This document shows, piece after piece, positions 9,272 to 18,908 of a stretch of DNA of 64,000 bases. A program made the position numbers and the translations under genes. Each line of letters starts with the position of its first letter. Position 1 is the stretch's first letter. The notes beneath the pieces are model-generated. The model made no database searches and was not told the DNA's origin. It saw only the letters and a list, made by a program, of their open reading frames with translations. The stretch covers positions 496,001 through 560,000 of the forward strand of contig CAWGXG010000005.1 in assembly GCA_963826505.1 (NCBI GenBank), given 5' to 3'. Source of the DNA: CAWGXG01 sp963826505. GTDB taxonomy: Bacteria > Chloroflexota > Anaerolineae > Aggregatilineales > Aggregatilineaceae.

Positions 9272-10724
9272 TCAATCGCGATAAGGCGTGAAGTTCTCTG
9301 GCGTGGCGGGCACGCGTGGCGCGAATAGATTCTGAAAATAGGTGTAGACGAGATCGTCCCCGGCCCGCGCCAGATGATCGCCCAGGCGTGCGCGCATGGT
9401 TGCCAGTTCAACTGCGTACGCCGGATCATCGATCCGGTTGACCAGTTCCCACGGATCCGCGCGCAGATCGTACAGCTCGTCGCGATCGGTCGGATTGAAG
9501 ATATATTTCAGCGCGCCATCCGTCACCATCCGCGACTGGTACAGAATGTGATGCCCGTTGAACATGCACAGCACGTCCGCTGCGCGCTCGGGTTGCGGCT
9601 CACCGCGCAACAGCGGCAGCAAGCTCAGCCCGTCGAGATCGCGCGCGGGCGCGATCCCGGCTATGTCCAGCAAGGTTGGCACAAGGTCGATATTCGAGAC
9701 AGGCTGGGCTACACGCCGCGGTGCCGTTTGCCCTGGCAGCCGCAACATAAACGGGATGTGATACGTCTCCTGATACATCAACATTTCTTTGTCATGCACG
9801 CCGCCGTGGGCGCCCGCGTGTTCGCCGTGATCGGTGCTGATAAGGACGGCGGTGGACTCCGCCAGCCCTAACTCATCGAGCGCGGTCAACACACGTCCAA
9901 TTTGCGCGTCGATCTGGGTCACGAAGCCGTAGTAACGCGCCACCCAACGCGCCCATTCATCCCAGGAGCGATGGGCGATTGCCTTCGCCGTAGAACGCGT
10001 CGCGGTAGCGGCGGTGGGCGGTGGGCTTGCCTTCGAAGGAGTCCTCGAAGTTAGGCCAGGGCGGGATGGCCGCCGGATCGTACAGAGACGCATACGGTTC
10101 GGACGGCAAATAGGGGGCGTGCGGTCCCCAAAAATTCAGGAAGATCAAGAAGGGCTGATCCGCCGCGCGGTAACGCCGCAGCGTCGCGATTGTTTCTTCA
10201 GCCAGGAAATACGGCACCGAGGCTTCGACCGGCCCCGTCAACTTCCCCATCAGCACGGTGTTGTTAAACCAGCCAGCCCCATCCGCTTCAATCTTCGGAG
10301 CGGGCAGACCGGTTCGTTCCAGATAGGCACGGTATTCGGGTGTCTTGCGGCAGTTGCCATAACCCGGCACGTTCATGCCCTCGAAGCCATAATCGCGCGG
10401 CAGGTGCTCGACCCCGCAGTGCCATTTACCCACAAACCCGCAGCCGTAACCCGCCTCGCGGAAGTCTTGCGAAATCAGCCGGGCGTCGTCGCGGAACTCG
10501 ATCTCGTTGCGTTCCATGCCATGATGGTGCGGATATAGGCCCGTGTAGATCGTCGCTCGCGCCGGGCTGCACAGCGCGCAGACCGTGTACGCCTGCTCGA
10601 AGACCGTGGCGGATTCCGCGAAGCGATCCAGGTGCGGCGTCTGGCAAATTGGACTGCCATACGCGCCGATGGTGTCAATGCGCTGTTGATCGGTGTGGAT
10701 GACGAGCACGTTGGGGGATGCCAT
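9272..10724 (-). CDS. Type I sulfatase (Cys-type), one frameshift
   Basis: Starts at 10724 with SPNVLVIHTDQQRIDTIGAY and has the formylglycine signature CSPARATIYTG. GFVGKWHCG is the conserved lysine region. A single extra base near 9986 breaks the frame after RYRDAFYG; the continuation KAIAHRSWDEWARW and STDHGEHAGAHGG (metal ligands) lies one frame over. Combined length about 483 residues, no signal peptide. It follows sulfatase 10743-12231 by 18 bases in the same operon, and the two resemble each other most among the island's sulfatases (both share a YGFEGMNVPGYG or FGFEGMSVPGYG stretch), suggesting a duplication. Confidence 0.88.
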
Positions 10725-10742
10725 TGTCGGTTCTCGATCTTC

Positions 10743-12231
10743 TCACGCGCCGGATCCCGCGAAGGTTCGCGAGGCGTCCGGCTGATCGGACAGTTGTTCC
10801 CAGTCGCCGTGCACTTTAGCCAGATAATCACGCAGCGGATCGCGTGCCCGGACTGCCGCCGCGTGCATTTCGGCACGCAGCCGGTCCGCCAGGGGCGTCA
10901 TCGCGCCGGAGGGCAGCAGGTTGTGCAGCTCGTGCGGATCATTGTTGAGATCGTAGATCTCGTCCCAGTCGCCCGGCGTGAAAATGTACTTATAGCCGTC
11001 ACGCGTGATCCAGGCACGCTGCGAATACAGGTAGCGCAGCCCGTGAAATTCCAGCAGCAGCCCGTCGCGTCCGGCCGCATCCGGCGATTCCAGCACAGGC
11101 AGCAGCGATTGGCCGTCCAGCGTGGGATCCGGCTCGCCCAGTGACGTCCAGCACGGTGGGCAGGATATCCATGTTGCTGACCAACTGTGAGCGCACTTCC
11201 CCGCCACGGAACTTTGCGGGCCAGCGCACGATCAGCGGTACGCGGTGCGCTTCTTCGTACAGGAAACCTTTGTCCAGCAGGCCGCCGTGACTGCCCGCCA
11301 TGTCGCCATGATCCGAGGTGAAGAACACGATCGTATTCTCAGCCAGCCCCAACGACTCTAGCCGGTCCAGCACGCGCCCGATCTCGTGGTCAACCAGTGC
11401 GGTGTAGTCGTAACACAGCCCGACCAGCTCCCGCCACGCCTCCCAATCTTGGGGGCGTTGGCGGTAGAACTGTGTCTGCCGCCGCCGGATCGACGCGGGT
11501 TTGTCGTGCAGATCGTCGTCGTAGTTGCCCCAGGGCTGAATCTGGTCCCGGTCGTGCCGTCCTTTGAACTCCGGCGACGGGATATACGGTGGGTGCGGAG
11601 CCCAGTATTGGCACGTGAGGAAAAACGGACGGTCGTCCGCCGCCAGCTCGTCGAGCAGATCGAGCGTGGTGTTGGTCAGGTAGTGCGTGGTGGTCGACTC
11701 CAGCGATCCGTCCCAGGTGCCGCCTATCAGCGTTTTTTGGTTAGCGTTGGCATAGATCGGGTCGATCAGCGGACCATAATGCAGATCGTTCTCTCGCAGA
11801 TAAGCCAGATAGCCCGCGTCGCGTTTCAGATCCCCGTAGCCGGGCACGCTCATACCCTCGAAGCCAAAATCAGCGGGGCCGTACTGCGTGCCGACGTGCC
11901 ACTTGCCGGTGAAGCCGCAGCGATAGCCGCGCCGCCGCAGGCGGTGGTGCAGCAGTTGATCGGGATGGGGCAGGTCGGCGGCCAGGGCGTGGTACATGTC
12001 GCAGTTGGTGCCCATCCCATGCGTGAAGGCATACAGCCCCGTGAACATCGACGCGCGGGCCGGGGTACACAGGCTGCACGGTGTATAGGCATTCTCGAAC
12101 CGCACCCCCTCGCGAGCCAGGCGGTCGAGATGGGGCGTTTCGCACAGCGCGTTGCCATAACATCCCGCCGTATCGGCGCGCATCTGATCCACGCCGATCA
12201 ATAGCACATTGGGACGTGCGGAGTCGGTCAT
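10743..12231 (-). CDS. Type I sulfatase (Cys-type), one frameshift
   Basis: ATG 12231 (MTDSARPNVLLIGVDQMRAD) lies two bases after the stop of the URO-D-like gene, so translation is probably coupled. The signature is CTPARASMFTG and the metal motif FTSDHGDMAGSHGG. After ILPTVLDVTG the frame shifts by one inserted G in a GGG run near 11138; the C-terminal 150 residues (EPDPTLDGQSLLPVLES onward) follow in the next frame. Total about 495 residues, no signal peptide. Closest island relative is the 9272-10724 sulfatase. Confidence 0.88.
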
Positions 12232-12233
12232 CG

Positions 12234-13361
12234 CTATTCGCTCGCTTTCACATACTGCGCCCACGCACGCTGGGCCTGTGCCACCGAAGATACTTCACGC
12301 ATCAGGTTAACGCCGGTCGGAAACCGTTTCAGCAGCGCGCCCGCCGTTTGCCGGTCGTCGCGAAGCTGGACGCGCGCCAGCGCGATCTGCTGTTCGCGCG
12401 CTTTGGCGTAGATTGCGTCCATATCCATCATGAACGACTGCCCGAAGTCCAGTGACTGCAAGCCCGGCATGGTCAGCAGCGTGTCGATCTGGCGGGAGCC
12501 GTCGCCGCAGAAGTGAATGCCTGCCCCGCCGAGAGCCTGGGCTAACCGGGCATCGTGCGGCAGAATCATATCGGCGTACATGGGCGGCGCAACCATGATT
12601 ACCGAGGTGTCGCTGCGGATTAAGAGCTTGCCTTTGACGCCGGTGGCATGCTGGTATTGTCCATCCGGGCGAATGTCTTCGCGGACGTATGTCTGCACGC
12701 AGCCATACACCGCCAACAGCGTGTCGGTGATCTTGCGCAGCAGCGCGTCGACCAGCTCCGGCGCGTCATACAGCGCCAGGAAAATGTCCGATCCCCACAA
12801 CAACTCGGCGATGTCGAACGGCCCTTGCAGATCAGGCAGGGTCAACTGAAACGCCTGCTCACACTTGGGATACCCCGCCAGCAGGTGGCGAAAGTACGCG
12901 TAATGCTCCAGGGCGCGGGGCAGCAGTCCTCGATCCAGATCGGGTACGGGGGCGTCCACCAGGGCGCGGATCGCGTCGATCCCGTCCAGCGGGCGCACCC
13001 AGGGCTGCTCGTTGCCGCGCAGTTCGATCTGTGCGCCAAACATCGAGGCGATCAGCGTCACGCCCATGTTTGCCCGCAGACAGAAGGGGGTATCGGTCCT
13101 CAGGTCGACCAGGTGGTAGAGCGACGTGAAGCCTTGCAGCAGCTGGTTGACCATCATCTTGGAGGGATCGTGCAGCGTCTCGGCGATGGGGTAAAGCGGA
13201 TAGTCGCGGCCCTCATACGGGACGTAGAGCACCAGCGGCAGCCGGTCGACAGGCTCGTAACACAAGGCGCGGCGGTGCCGGTCGGCCACCGTGCGGATGT
13301 GATCGAGGTCGAGACGGGATTCAAAGTACTGTAACAGCTTTCGAACAACACTCTCAGACAT
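12234..13361 (-). CDS. URO-D-like methyltransferase-type protein
   Basis: A 375-residue URO-D superfamily protein, more diverged at the N-terminus (SESVVRKLLQYFESRLDLD) than the other four in the window. It retains a C-terminal GIHFCGDGSRQID segment with an H-x-C pattern, and MMDMDAIYAKAREQ near the end. It is the first gene of the 13361-6742 operon (URO-D, sulfatase, sulfatase, FAD oxidoreductase, URO-D). A near-consensus promoter and the GntR-type palindrome lie 20-70 bases upstream. Assignment to the superfamily is fairly secure; methyl donor and acceptor are unknown. Confidence 0.75.
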   Translation of the reverse strand: MSESVVRKLLQYFESRLDLDHIRTVADRHRRALCYEPVDRLPLVLYVPYEGRDYPLYPIAETLHDPSKMMVNQLLQGFTSLYHLVDLRTDTPFCLRANMGVTLIASMFGAQIELRGNEQPWVRPLDGIDAIRALVDAPVPDLDRGLLPRALEHYAYFRHLLAGYPKCEQAFQLTLPDLQGPFDIAELLWGSDIFLALYDAPELVDALLRKITDTLLAVYGCVQTYVREDIRPDGQYQHATGVKGKLLIRSDTSVIMVAPPMYADMILPHDARLAQALGGAGIHFCGDGSRQIDTLLTMPGLQSLDFGQSFMMDMDAIYAKAREQQIALARVQLRDDRQTAGALLKRFPTGVNLMREVSSVAQAQRAWAQYVKASE

Positions 13362-13382
13362 AAAATGTACTCTTTGTTAAGA

Positions 13383-13429
13383 TATCAGACATCTGATAAG
13401 ATTGTAAAATCCTTCACGTACCGTGTCAA
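13383..13429 (-). promoter_or_regulatory. Near-consensus promoter and palindromic operator of the 13361 operon
   Basis: Minus strand: -35 TTGACA (13429-13424), 17-bp spacer, -10 TACAAT (13406-13401). The longest copy of the palindrome, TATCAGACATCTGATA (13383-13398), begins three bases downstream of the -10 and so covers the expected start site. Its -35 is only seven bases from the -35 of the divergent GntR gene promoter, so the two promoters may also interfere sterically. Confidence 0.87.
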
Positions 13430-13436
13430 GCTGTGA

Positions 13437-13488
13437 TTGACACCCTCCCGTAAGCGCGTTAAGATGATGTTCATGATCAGATGTCTGA
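13437..13488 (+). promoter_or_regulatory. Promoter and palindromic operator of the GntR gene
   Basis: Plus strand: -35 TTGACA (13437-13442), 17-bp spacer, -10 TAAGAT (13460-13465). The palindrome TCAGATGTCTGA (13477-13488) follows 11 bases later and runs into the GAGGA ribosome site (13487-13491) of the regulator gene. This placement fits autorepression of the regulator at transcription. Boxes and palindrome are read from sequence; autoregulation is inferred. Confidence 0.83.
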
Positions 13489-13498
13489 GGAATGTTTC

Positions 13499-14215
13499 AT
13501 GACCCAGAAATTACGTGGTCCGGCGCTTAGTCAGGCTGTTCGAGACTACATCAAGAACCACATCATCAAACACAACCTGCATGCCGGTGATCCTCTGCCA
13601 TCTGAGAACCAGCTTGCCGAAAACCTGGGTGTCGGGCGCAGCTCGGTACGCGAAGCCGTCAAATCGCTGCAATCTCTCGGCATCGTCGAAGCACGGCATG
13701 GCAACGGACTGTTCGTGCGCGAGTGGAATCTCGACCCCGTGCTCGAAACGCTGGAATTCGGCCTCCGTTTCAACACCAAATCGCTCGGCGAACTGCTCGA
13801 CATCCGTATCTGGCTTGAATCGGCGGTGATGGCCGACGCCATTGCCCACATCGAGCCTGCCACGATCGCCGCTCTCGATGACATTCTTAACGGCTGGCAA
13901 GCCCAAATCGAGTCCGGCGATTTCAATGATGCCGATTGGGACGAGCAGTTTCATTGCACGTTGTACGGCTCGCTGGGCAACGAGACGATGATCAAACTGT
14001 TTGAGGTCTTTTGGATCGCGTTCCGCACCTTCGACCACGAGCCGACCAACAAGGAAAAAAAGCTGCGCATGGTCAACTGTCACCGCGCGATCGCCGAGGC
14101 GGTCAAACAGGGCGACAACGAGCTTGCGAAAGCGCGTCTCTACGAGAGTTATAAACCTCTGCGGGACCTCATCCGGGCCAGGATGGCCGCTGGTGCGGCA
14201 TCCCGACCTCATTAA
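13499..14215 (+). CDS. GntR/FadR-family transcriptional regulator
   Basis: A 238-residue FadR-subfamily regulator. Residues about 8-75 form the winged helix (GDPLPSENQLAENLGVGRSS then VREAVKSLQSLGIV), and the rest is an all-helical FCD ligand domain with D/H metal-site candidates (DEQFHCTLYG, NCHRAIAEAV). I chose ATG 13499 with GAGGA eight bases upstream; the ATG at 13481 lies inside the operator. It is divergent from the 13361 operon and shares its control region. The recognition helix is almost identical to that of the paralogue at 22055-22756, so both may bind the palindrome found at four promoters here. The effector is probably an acid or sugar acid, as in many FCD proteins (inference). 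Confidence 0.92.
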   Translation: MTQKLRGPALSQAVRDYIKNHIIKHNLHAGDPLPSENQLAENLGVGRSSVREAVKSLQSLGIVEARHGNGLFVREWNLDPVLETLEFGLRFNTKSLGELLDIRIWLESAVMADAIAHIEPATIAALDDILNGWQAQIESGDFNDADWDEQFHCTLYGSLGNETMIKLFEVFWIAFRTFDHEPTNKEKKLRMVNCHRAIAEAVKQGDNELAKARLYESYKPLRDLIRARMAAGAASRPH

Positions 14216-14239
14216 ACAACGCATCCCACCGGTTCGATT

Positions 14240-14572
14240 TCACGCTTTCAATACCAGATGGATCGTGGCGCGCGCTGGCTGATCGCCCTGCTCTTCTCCC
14301 GCCACAGCCAACCGCAGCCAACCCCCAAAATGCGCCACGCGCACAAAGCGCACGCCCGCTTCGCCCGTGACGGTGAGCGTCGCGCCTTCGTCACACCAGC
14401 GAATGCCGTCCGGCGAAATCTGCACTCGGGCCGTGAATGTGCTGGCGGTCGACTCGTGCAGCTCCACGAAGAAGATCGCCTCACCCGCCCACGCGGCCTC
14501 AAACGGTTCGGTCACAAGACCGCCGCCAAGCTCCGTTTTGCGCTCAAGCACCGTCGTCTGAAATGCACGCAT
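14240..14572 (-). CDS. Hypothetical beta-rich protein
   Basis: A 110-residue protein I do not recognise. It starts MRAFQTTVLERKTELGGG and is rich in alternating hydrophobic/threonine segments (EAIFFVELHESTASTFTARV, VRFVRVAHFGGWLRLAVAG), suggesting a small beta-sandwich. It begins two bases after the stop of the 14575-15504 gene and is the last gene of the minus-strand unit running from 21591. It converges with the GntR gene at 13499-14215. No signal peptide or catalytic motif is visible. Tight coupling suggests it works with the 309-residue neighbour. Confidence 0.55.
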   Translation of the reverse strand: MRAFQTTVLERKTELGGGLVTEPFEAAWAGEAIFFVELHESTASTFTARVQISPDGIRWCDEGATLTVTGEAGVRFVRVAHFGGWLRLAVAGEEQGDQPARATIHLVLKA

Positions 14573-14574
14573 CG

Positions 14575-15504
14575 CTACGCCCCCTGCCCGACCGAAATTA
14601 CGATCGTGTCGACGTACAGGAAGACGCGCCGGTTCGTATCCGTTTCGATCCACAACATCGGATTGAGCAGCCCGTTGATGTTGGCATAGGCCGGTACCAG
14701 GGTGGGTGCCATCCCGCGCAGATCGAAAACGCGTTCGCCCGATTGCAGCTCGACATAACGACGCGTCACCAGATCGACCTGAAAACGCAGATACATCCAG
14801 TTGATCTTGTCGTCACTCTCGTTGTAACACAGCTTCTGGGCACCATCGGGTACGAACTTGAAGCCATCCGTGCTGCCATCGGCGTGACGCCGTCCGAACC
14901 ACTGCGGATCGATACCGCGTTTGCACCAGCCCTCGACGCCGTACTCCCACTCCGCGTCGGTCATGCCCTCGGCGTTGCCATACTGCCAGCGCTGGACCAG
15001 ATCGCCGTTGACTGCGTTCAGATAGCGCACGGCAGGCATATAACGATATTGGGTGTCCTGCACGTCGAACAGCACGCCAAAGGCGCGGATGTCCTTTTCG
15101 CCCAGCCCGATGCGATCCTGCTCTGGCGTGTAGGTGTACCACATCTCAAACTGGGCCAGTCCGGACGTATGCATCGACAGGCGCTTGATGGCGTGGCCCA
15201 AACTGCCCGGGGCGGGGATTTCTTCATAGCGATTGGCGACAGGCCGCGTTGTGAGCTTGAGCGAATAGGTGCCGCTCATCGATCCGTGCGTGCCGGGAAA
15301 AGCAAATGTGGCGCTGCTGAGCATGGTGGGTCCCCAGCGCGTCAGGTCGAGCGGACCTTTGCGCGGCTCGAAGCCTTCAAAGCGATAATTCGGCTTGAGG
15401 TCCAGCCACCCGTTGAGACCCGTATCAAAATCATCGTAAGTCAGAATGGTATCCAGGGGCCGGAAACGGCTCAACCCGGGTGGAAAAGCGATCGTGTGCT
15501 GCAT
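14575..15504 (-). CDS. Conserved hypothetical, jelly-roll-like protein
   Basis: A 309-residue protein of no family I can name with certainty. DFDTGLNGWLDLKPNYRFEG and GTYSLKLTTRPVA resemble the beta-sandwich start of carbohydrate-binding or LamG-like modules. MWYTYTPEQDRIGLGEKDIR and aromatic-rich strands follow. No signal peptide. ATG 15504 is preceded by GAGGACGCGAC. It lies between sulfatase 15551-17023 and a small hypothetical in the importer-headed operon. A binding or unusual hydrolase role towards a sulfated saccharide is possible but not shown by the sequence. Confidence 0.55.
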   Translation of the reverse strand: MQHTIAFPPGLSRFRPLDTILTYDDFDTGLNGWLDLKPNYRFEGFEPRKGPLDLTRWGPTMLSSATFAFPGTHGSMSGTYSLKLTTRPVANRYEEIPAPGSLGHAIKRLSMHTSGLAQFEMWYTYTPEQDRIGLGEKDIRAFGVLFDVQDTQYRYMPAVRYLNAVNGDLVQRWQYGNAEGMTDAEWEYGVEGWCKRGIDPQWFGRRHADGSTDGFKFVPDGAQKLCYNESDDKINWMYLRFQVDLVTRRYVELQSGERVFDLRGMAPTLVPAYANINGLLNPMLWIETDTNRRVFLYVDTIVISVGQGA

Positions 15505-15550
15505 GTCGCGTCCTCGTTTGGTTTCAGTTGCCGATAGTCCCGAACGCGCG

Positions 15551-17023
15551 TTACGCTTGCCCGTGGAAATCCGCCAGCAGCGGATCGTCCGTCTCCTGCA
15601 TCCAGCGCAGCAGGCGCTGCTTCAAGCGCGCCTGGATTGCCGCGCTGCCGGGTGTATCGATCTGGTTGTCGAGCTCATACGGATCGGCGTGCAGATCGTA
15701 CAGCTCGTCCAGATCGCCCAGATTGAATACGTACTTGTAGCGGTCGTCCACCACGGCGCGGAACTCGACCGTCTGGTGCCAGTCGCCCAGCGGCCTGTGC
15801 TCGAAGAAGCGGTACGCGTCGTCCTGGAACTCCTGGCCGTCAGCGAAGGCGGGCGACAGATCGCGCCCGACATATTCCGGCGGAATCGGTGCGCCGCACA
15901 CCGACAGGATCGTCGGCGCGATATCGATCAGCGAGGTGACGGCGGCGCTGCGCACCCCCGCCGGAATCGTGCCCGGCAAGCGCATCGTCAGCGGCACGCG
16001 AACCGCTTCTTCATACGGCATCATCTTGTGCCACAGTCCATGACTGCCCAGCATTTCGCCGTGATCCGACGCGAAGATCGTCAACGTATCATCCAGCACG
16101 CCCGCCGATTCCAGCGCGTCAAGCAGCAGGCCGATCTGGTCATCAATCAGCGTGCAGTAGCCCCAATACACCGCCATCGACTTCTTCCAGGCGCTCCAAT
16201 CATCGCCATGATCGAGCCAGAGCTGGTGATAAAAGCTGGTTGTGTTGGCGCGCGGCTTGTTGGGCGTGGGCTGGAAGTTGGGCGGTTCCGGAATGTCCGC
16301 CGGGTCGTACATGCTGTAGTACGGCTCCGGCACTTTGAAGGGCGGATGCGGGCCAACATAGCTGCACACCAGGAAGAACGGCTGATCCAGCGGGCGCTCT
16401 GCGAAGAATTGCAGCGCGAGATTCGTCGTCCAGCCGTCGATCGTGTTCTGTACGTCCATCTCCATGACGGCGGTCTTGGGGATCGACATCACAGGCTGGC
16501 GGTGCGTGCGCAGGCGTTCATCGGCGTAGGGATAACCAACCGGCAGACCCTGTTGGTCACACCATTCGCTGTACTCCGCGACACTTTCGCCCGCCGTGCG
16601 ATCGAACCAGCGATCGATGACGCGCTCCTCGGTCCCGTCGAACACATACCCCTCAAGCTTGTAACGCGCTTCCTGTTCTTCTTTGGAACGGAAGATATTT
16701 TCAGGCTTGGCGGAGGGCTGCAAATGTACCTTGCCCGCGTACGCCGTGTAGTAATCCATCGCTTTGAGCGCGTCGGTCAGGCGCGGCGGCACCTGCAGCG
16801 TGTTGTGGTTGGTCATCATGCCAACCTGGTGCGGGTATTGCGAAGAAAACAGTGCCGCACGCGACGGCGAACACAGCGGTGAAGCGCAGACCGCGCGGTC
16901 AAAGGCGATGCCCTCGCGTGCGATGCGGTCGATGTGCGGCGTGCGGCACGGCGTTTGCCCGCGATAACTCAACGTATCGGGCCGCTGCTGATCGCTCAGA
17001 ATAAGCAATATGTTGGGGTGCAT
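15551..17023 (-). CDS. Type I sulfatase (Cys-type)
   Basis: A 490-residue, unbroken sulfatase. It begins HPNILLILSDQQRPDTLSYR and has CSPSRAALFSSQYPHQ, the formylglycine signature with serine at the fourth position (CxPxR kept). FASDHGEMLGSHG supplies metal ligands. The overall pattern (AYAGKVHLQPS, PYSMYDPADIPEP-type region) resembles choline-sulfatase/arylsulfatase A-like enzymes, although specificity cannot be read. No signal peptide, so probably cytoplasmic. It follows the 17039-17967 aldolase by 16 bases in the operon that starts with the Opp-type binding protein, which suggests the imported compound is its substrate or precursor. Confidence 0.93.
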   Translation of the reverse strand: MHPNILLILSDQQRPDTLSYRGQTPCRTPHIDRIAREGIAFDRAVCASPLCSPSRAALFSSQYPHQVGMMTNHNTLQVPPRLTDALKAMDYYTAYAGKVHLQPSAKPENIFRSKEEQEARYKLEGYVFDGTEERVIDRWFDRTAGESVAEYSEWCDQQGLPVGYPYADERLRTHRQPVMSIPKTAVMEMDVQNTIDGWTTNLALQFFAERPLDQPFFLVCSYVGPHPPFKVPEPYYSMYDPADIPEPPNFQPTPNKPRANTTSFYHQLWLDHGDDWSAWKKSMAVYWGYCTLIDDQIGLLLDALESAGVLDDTLTIFASDHGEMLGSHGLWHKMMPYEEAVRVPLTMRLPGTIPAGVRSAAVTSLIDIAPTILSVCGAPIPPEYVGRDLSPAFADGQEFQDDAYRFFEHRPLGDWHQTVEFRAVVDDRYKYVFNLGDLDELYDLHADPYELDNQIDTPGSAAIQARLKQRLLRWMQETDDPLLADFHGQA

Positions 17024-17038
17024 AATGGTTCTCTCTAT

Positions 17039-17967
17039 TCACTCGAATAATTCCGGCAACATTTCACGCGCTACAGGACGCAGACGGTCCGCGTCATCTT
17101 CAGGAACCCAGCGGTACGGCCAGCGCAGGCGCGTGCCCACGTCGGCCCAACCGCCGATAGCAATTAGCAGCTTGTCGACAGCCTGGTTGGAATAGCCCTG
17201 GGTGGTGATGTAAGGGTGAATATACGAAGTCATGAAGTTCTGGATACGGCGTTCAAGCTCTAACGCACGGGGAGATCGCTCAGCATCTGGTGATACCAGC
17301 GCTGCGCCCCCGCCGGATGAAGGCACGCCACGTTCGAATAGGAACCGTGCGCGCCGTGTTGGATGCCGGTCGCTAGGGTATGCCCGCCCACGAACACCGC
17401 GAGGCCCTGCATATGCTGCGCGACACGCGCGTACCAGTCCGAGTCGCCACCCGCCGTCTTGACGCCCACTAGCGCGGGGACTGCCGCCTTGAGGCGTCGG
17501 ATTTCCCCTGGGATCAGTGTGCGCTTGGCGTGCGGAGGGTTATAGAGCACCAACGGGATCGGCGCGGCAACAGCGGCCATACGCCGCAAGAACGCGATAG
17601 CCTCCTCGTCGGTCAGCGGGAACCAGTCCGGCAAAATTACTTGCACGGCTCCGGGTCGCAGATCCACGATACGCCGCAGCCGTTCCAGCGCGATCACGGG
17701 ACTCATGTGGCTGACGCCGATCTGATACGGCATACCCGCCGCGCTGCATTTTTCCGCGAAAAGTTGGTGGATGCGATCGAATTCCGCTTCGGTCTGGTTG
17801 TAGAATTCGGCGGTCGTGCCGTTGGAATACAGTCCGTTGACACCCGTCGCCAGCAGGACATCGATCTCGGCAGACAACCGCGCAAAATCGATACTGTCAT
17901 CCGCGTTGATGGGCAGGACAATGGGGGCCCAGGTGCCGCGAATCTGGTCACTGCTTAGGGGTTGCAT
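17039..17967 (-). CDS. DapA-family aldolase/lyase, one frameshift
   Basis: Starts at 17967 (MQPLSSDQIRGTWAPIVLPI). It carries the LYSNGTTAEFYN loop, LVLYNPPHAKR and LVGVKTAGGDSDWY with the Schiff-base lysine. The frame breaks near 17270 at a CCCC run (one base missing or two extra); the C-terminal helices continue as RALELERRIQNFM. Total about 309 residues, normal for the family. No clear Shine-Dalgarno precedes the chosen ATG, so the start is the weakest part of the call. It is the island's second DapA-family enzyme and lies directly after the importer permease genes. Confidence 0.84.
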
Positions 17968-17984
17968 CGGAGGTTGGCCCTGCC

Positions 17985-18902
17985 CTACATCACTTGTTGA
18001 GGATCGAGTGCGTCGCGCAGCCCGTCGCCGACGAAGTTGATGCACAGCACCGTGATCAACGTGGCACCGGCGGCCGGCAGCCACATCCAGGGTTTGTCTT
18101 GCAGAATCGCCAGACTGCGCGCGTTCTCCATGATGTTGCCCCAGGTCGGCGTCGGCAGCGGGATGCCCATGCCGAGGAAGCTCAGACCGGCCTCAGCCAG
18201 AATCGCGGCACTGACCGCGAAGGTGATATTCGCCATGAGTGGGGCCATCACGTTCGGCAGAATGTGCCGGATGATGATGATCCAGTCCGGCATACCCATT
18301 GTGCGCGCCGCCAGCACGAATTCCTGATTCTTCAGCGAAAGAAATTGGCCGCGCACCAGACGCGTTGTGCCCGGCCAGCGCAGCCCGCCAATGATCAGGA
18401 TCACGTTGGTGAGCCCGGTCCCGGCGATGGCGGCGACCGTCAGCATAATGATGATCGGAGGAAATGTCATCACGACATCGGTGATGCGCATGATGACCAT
18501 ATCCACCCACCGGCCGTAGTAGCCCGAAACCGATCCGAGGATGACGCCAATCGCCGTCGAGATCAGCGCTGCAACCATTCCGACTTCGAGCGACACGCGC
18601 CCGCCATAGATGGTGCGGGCCCACATATCGCGCCCCAGATTGTCCGTGCCAAACCAGTGCGCGCTGCTGGGCGCCAGCGCCCGATCGCGCAGATTCATGC
18701 CCGTCGGATCATAGCGAGCAAACAGCGGCGCTCCGATGACCATGACGCAGATAATGATCAGGATGATCAGGCTGACCATCGCCAGATGGTGGCGCCGGAA
18801 ACGCCGCCATGCGATCTGCGTTGGACTTTCGATCTTCGCATGGGTTTCAAGCTGGACGACCTGACCTGCCAGGTTGCCAAGACTGTCGTTGTACTCGGTC
18901 AT
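17985..18902 (-). CDS. Oligopeptide/dipeptide-type ABC importer permease (DppC-like)
   Basis: A 305-residue inner-membrane permease. It has an N-terminal cytoplasmic tail, a first membrane helix (MVSLIILIIICVMVIGAPLF), the family marker HWFGTDNLGRDMWAR and the EAA-loop motif (AARTMGMPDWIIIIRHILPN). About six membrane segments are visible. It starts six bases after the DppB-like gene, with GAGGA upstream. Together with 18909-19874 and binding protein 19969-21591 it forms the membrane half of an Opp/Dpp importer whose ATPases are encoded divergently at 22770-24792. Such importers also carry oligosaccharides, which fits the sulfatase context. Confidence 0.93.
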   Translation of the reverse strand: MTEYNDSLGNLAGQVVQLETHAKIESPTQIAWRRFRRHHLAMVSLIILIIICVMVIGAPLFARYDPTGMNLRDRALAPSSAHWFGTDNLGRDMWARTIYGGRVSLEVGMVAALISTAIGVILGSVSGYYGRWVDMVIMRITDVVMTFPPIIIMLTVAAIAGTGLTNVILIIGGLRWPGTTRLVRGQFLSLKNQEFVLAARTMGMPDWIIIIRHILPNVMAPLMANITFAVSAAILAEAGLSFLGMGIPLPTPTWGNIMENARSLAILQDKPWMWLPAAGATLITVLCINFVGDGLRDALDPQQVM

Positions 18903-18908
18903 AGCGTA

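Noticed and set aside
15446..16882. 478-codon plus-strand open frame
   Set aside because: Antisense to an unbroken sulfatase with its signature motif.
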